Assembly: GCA_009839405.1 (NCBI GenBank) | Contig: VXPR01000530.1 | Span: forward strand, 1-6,600 | DNA length: 6,600 nt | Reading direction: 5' to 3' | Source: Gammaproteobacteria bacterium | Lineage (GTDB): Bacteria > Pseudomonadota > Gammaproteobacteria > Pseudomonadales > Azotimanducaceae | Part shown: piece by piece, positions 6,530 to 6,600 of the stretch | Layout: every line of letters starts with the position of its first letter | Numbering within the stretch: position 1 is the stretch's first letter | Made by a program: the position numbers and the translations under genes | Notes under the pieces: generated by a model | Told to the model about the DNA's origin: nothing | The model's database searches: none | The model's input: the letters and a program-made list of their open reading frames with translations, nothing else

Positions 6530-6599
6530 TTTCTCGATTGGGGGGGCAAGGTTCGGCTGAGGGCGACGGTGAAGGCGGACCAGCCCCCCCTCCGAGAAA
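6530..6599. repeat. Long imperfect inverted repeat with G7/C7 arms
   Basis: TTTCTCG (6530-6536) pairs with CGAGAAA (6593-6599); after a small ATT/TC mismatch GGGGGGGC (6540-6547) pairs with GCCCCCCC (6583-6590); after a short bulge GGTTCG (6550-6555) pairs with CGGACC (6576-6581) with one G-T wobble, leaving a 20-base loop. That gives about 21 pairs. No T-run follows it on either strand, so it is not a standard intrinsic terminator. It might be a leader or tail structure of an upstream gene outside the window, a BIME-like element, or the end of a small mobile element. Confidence 0.55.
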
Positions 6600-6600
6600 A

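Noticed and set aside
6530..6599. The inverted repeat as an intrinsic terminator
   Set aside because: Neither strand has a T-run after the stem; the flanks are A-rich on the plus-strand 3' side and purine-rich on the other.

Overview
The window is GC-rich bacterial DNA in which every supported gene reads on the minus strand. A lipobox signal peptide and a membrane-anchored multiheme cytochrome c with its haem motifs predicted on the periplasmic side point to a Gram-negative respiring bacterium. Start codons are mostly non-ATG (TTG, GTG, possibly ACG). The gene families involved occur in Pseudomonadota, Acidobacteriota and Planctomycetota, and the sequence alone does not let me choose between them.

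Layout in the direction of transcription (right to left). Positions 6443-6600 hold no gene I can support. They carry a long imperfect inverted repeat with G7/C7 arms, a 14-bp perfect palindrome and a weak sigma70-like promoter. Gene A (6442-3164) encodes a 1092-residue predicted lipoprotein with an N-terminal TPR solenoid, six calcium-loop FG-GAP/VCBS propeller repeats, an ASPIC/UnbV-like domain and a long C-terminal region of unknown function. Gene B (3103-368, perhaps really starting at an ACG at 3163) encodes a membrane cytochrome with five transmembrane helices, four helix histidines placed as for a dihaem cytochrome b, five CXXCH haem c sites of the cytochrome c554 type, a beta-rich domain and C-terminal TPRs. 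Gene C (from 324 off the left edge) starts like another membrane-anchored ASPIC/UnbV (CRTAC1-type) propeller protein, but its family motif breaks off about 60 bases from the edge.

The three genes are tightly spaced (60 and 43 bases, the second gap bridged by a 16-codon ORF) and look like one operon. My working model, which is inference, is that B takes electrons from the quinol pool through b haems and passes them through periplasmic c haems, while A and C supply large calcium-dependent propeller and TPR scaffolds that hold the partner, substrate or cell-surface target. No enzyme with a recognisable substrate lies in the window, so the substrate is unknown. The most unusual points are the dihaem b/pentahaem c/TPR fusion, the ACG candidate start behind a perfect Shine-Dalgarno sequence, and the uncharacterised 400-residue tail of A.
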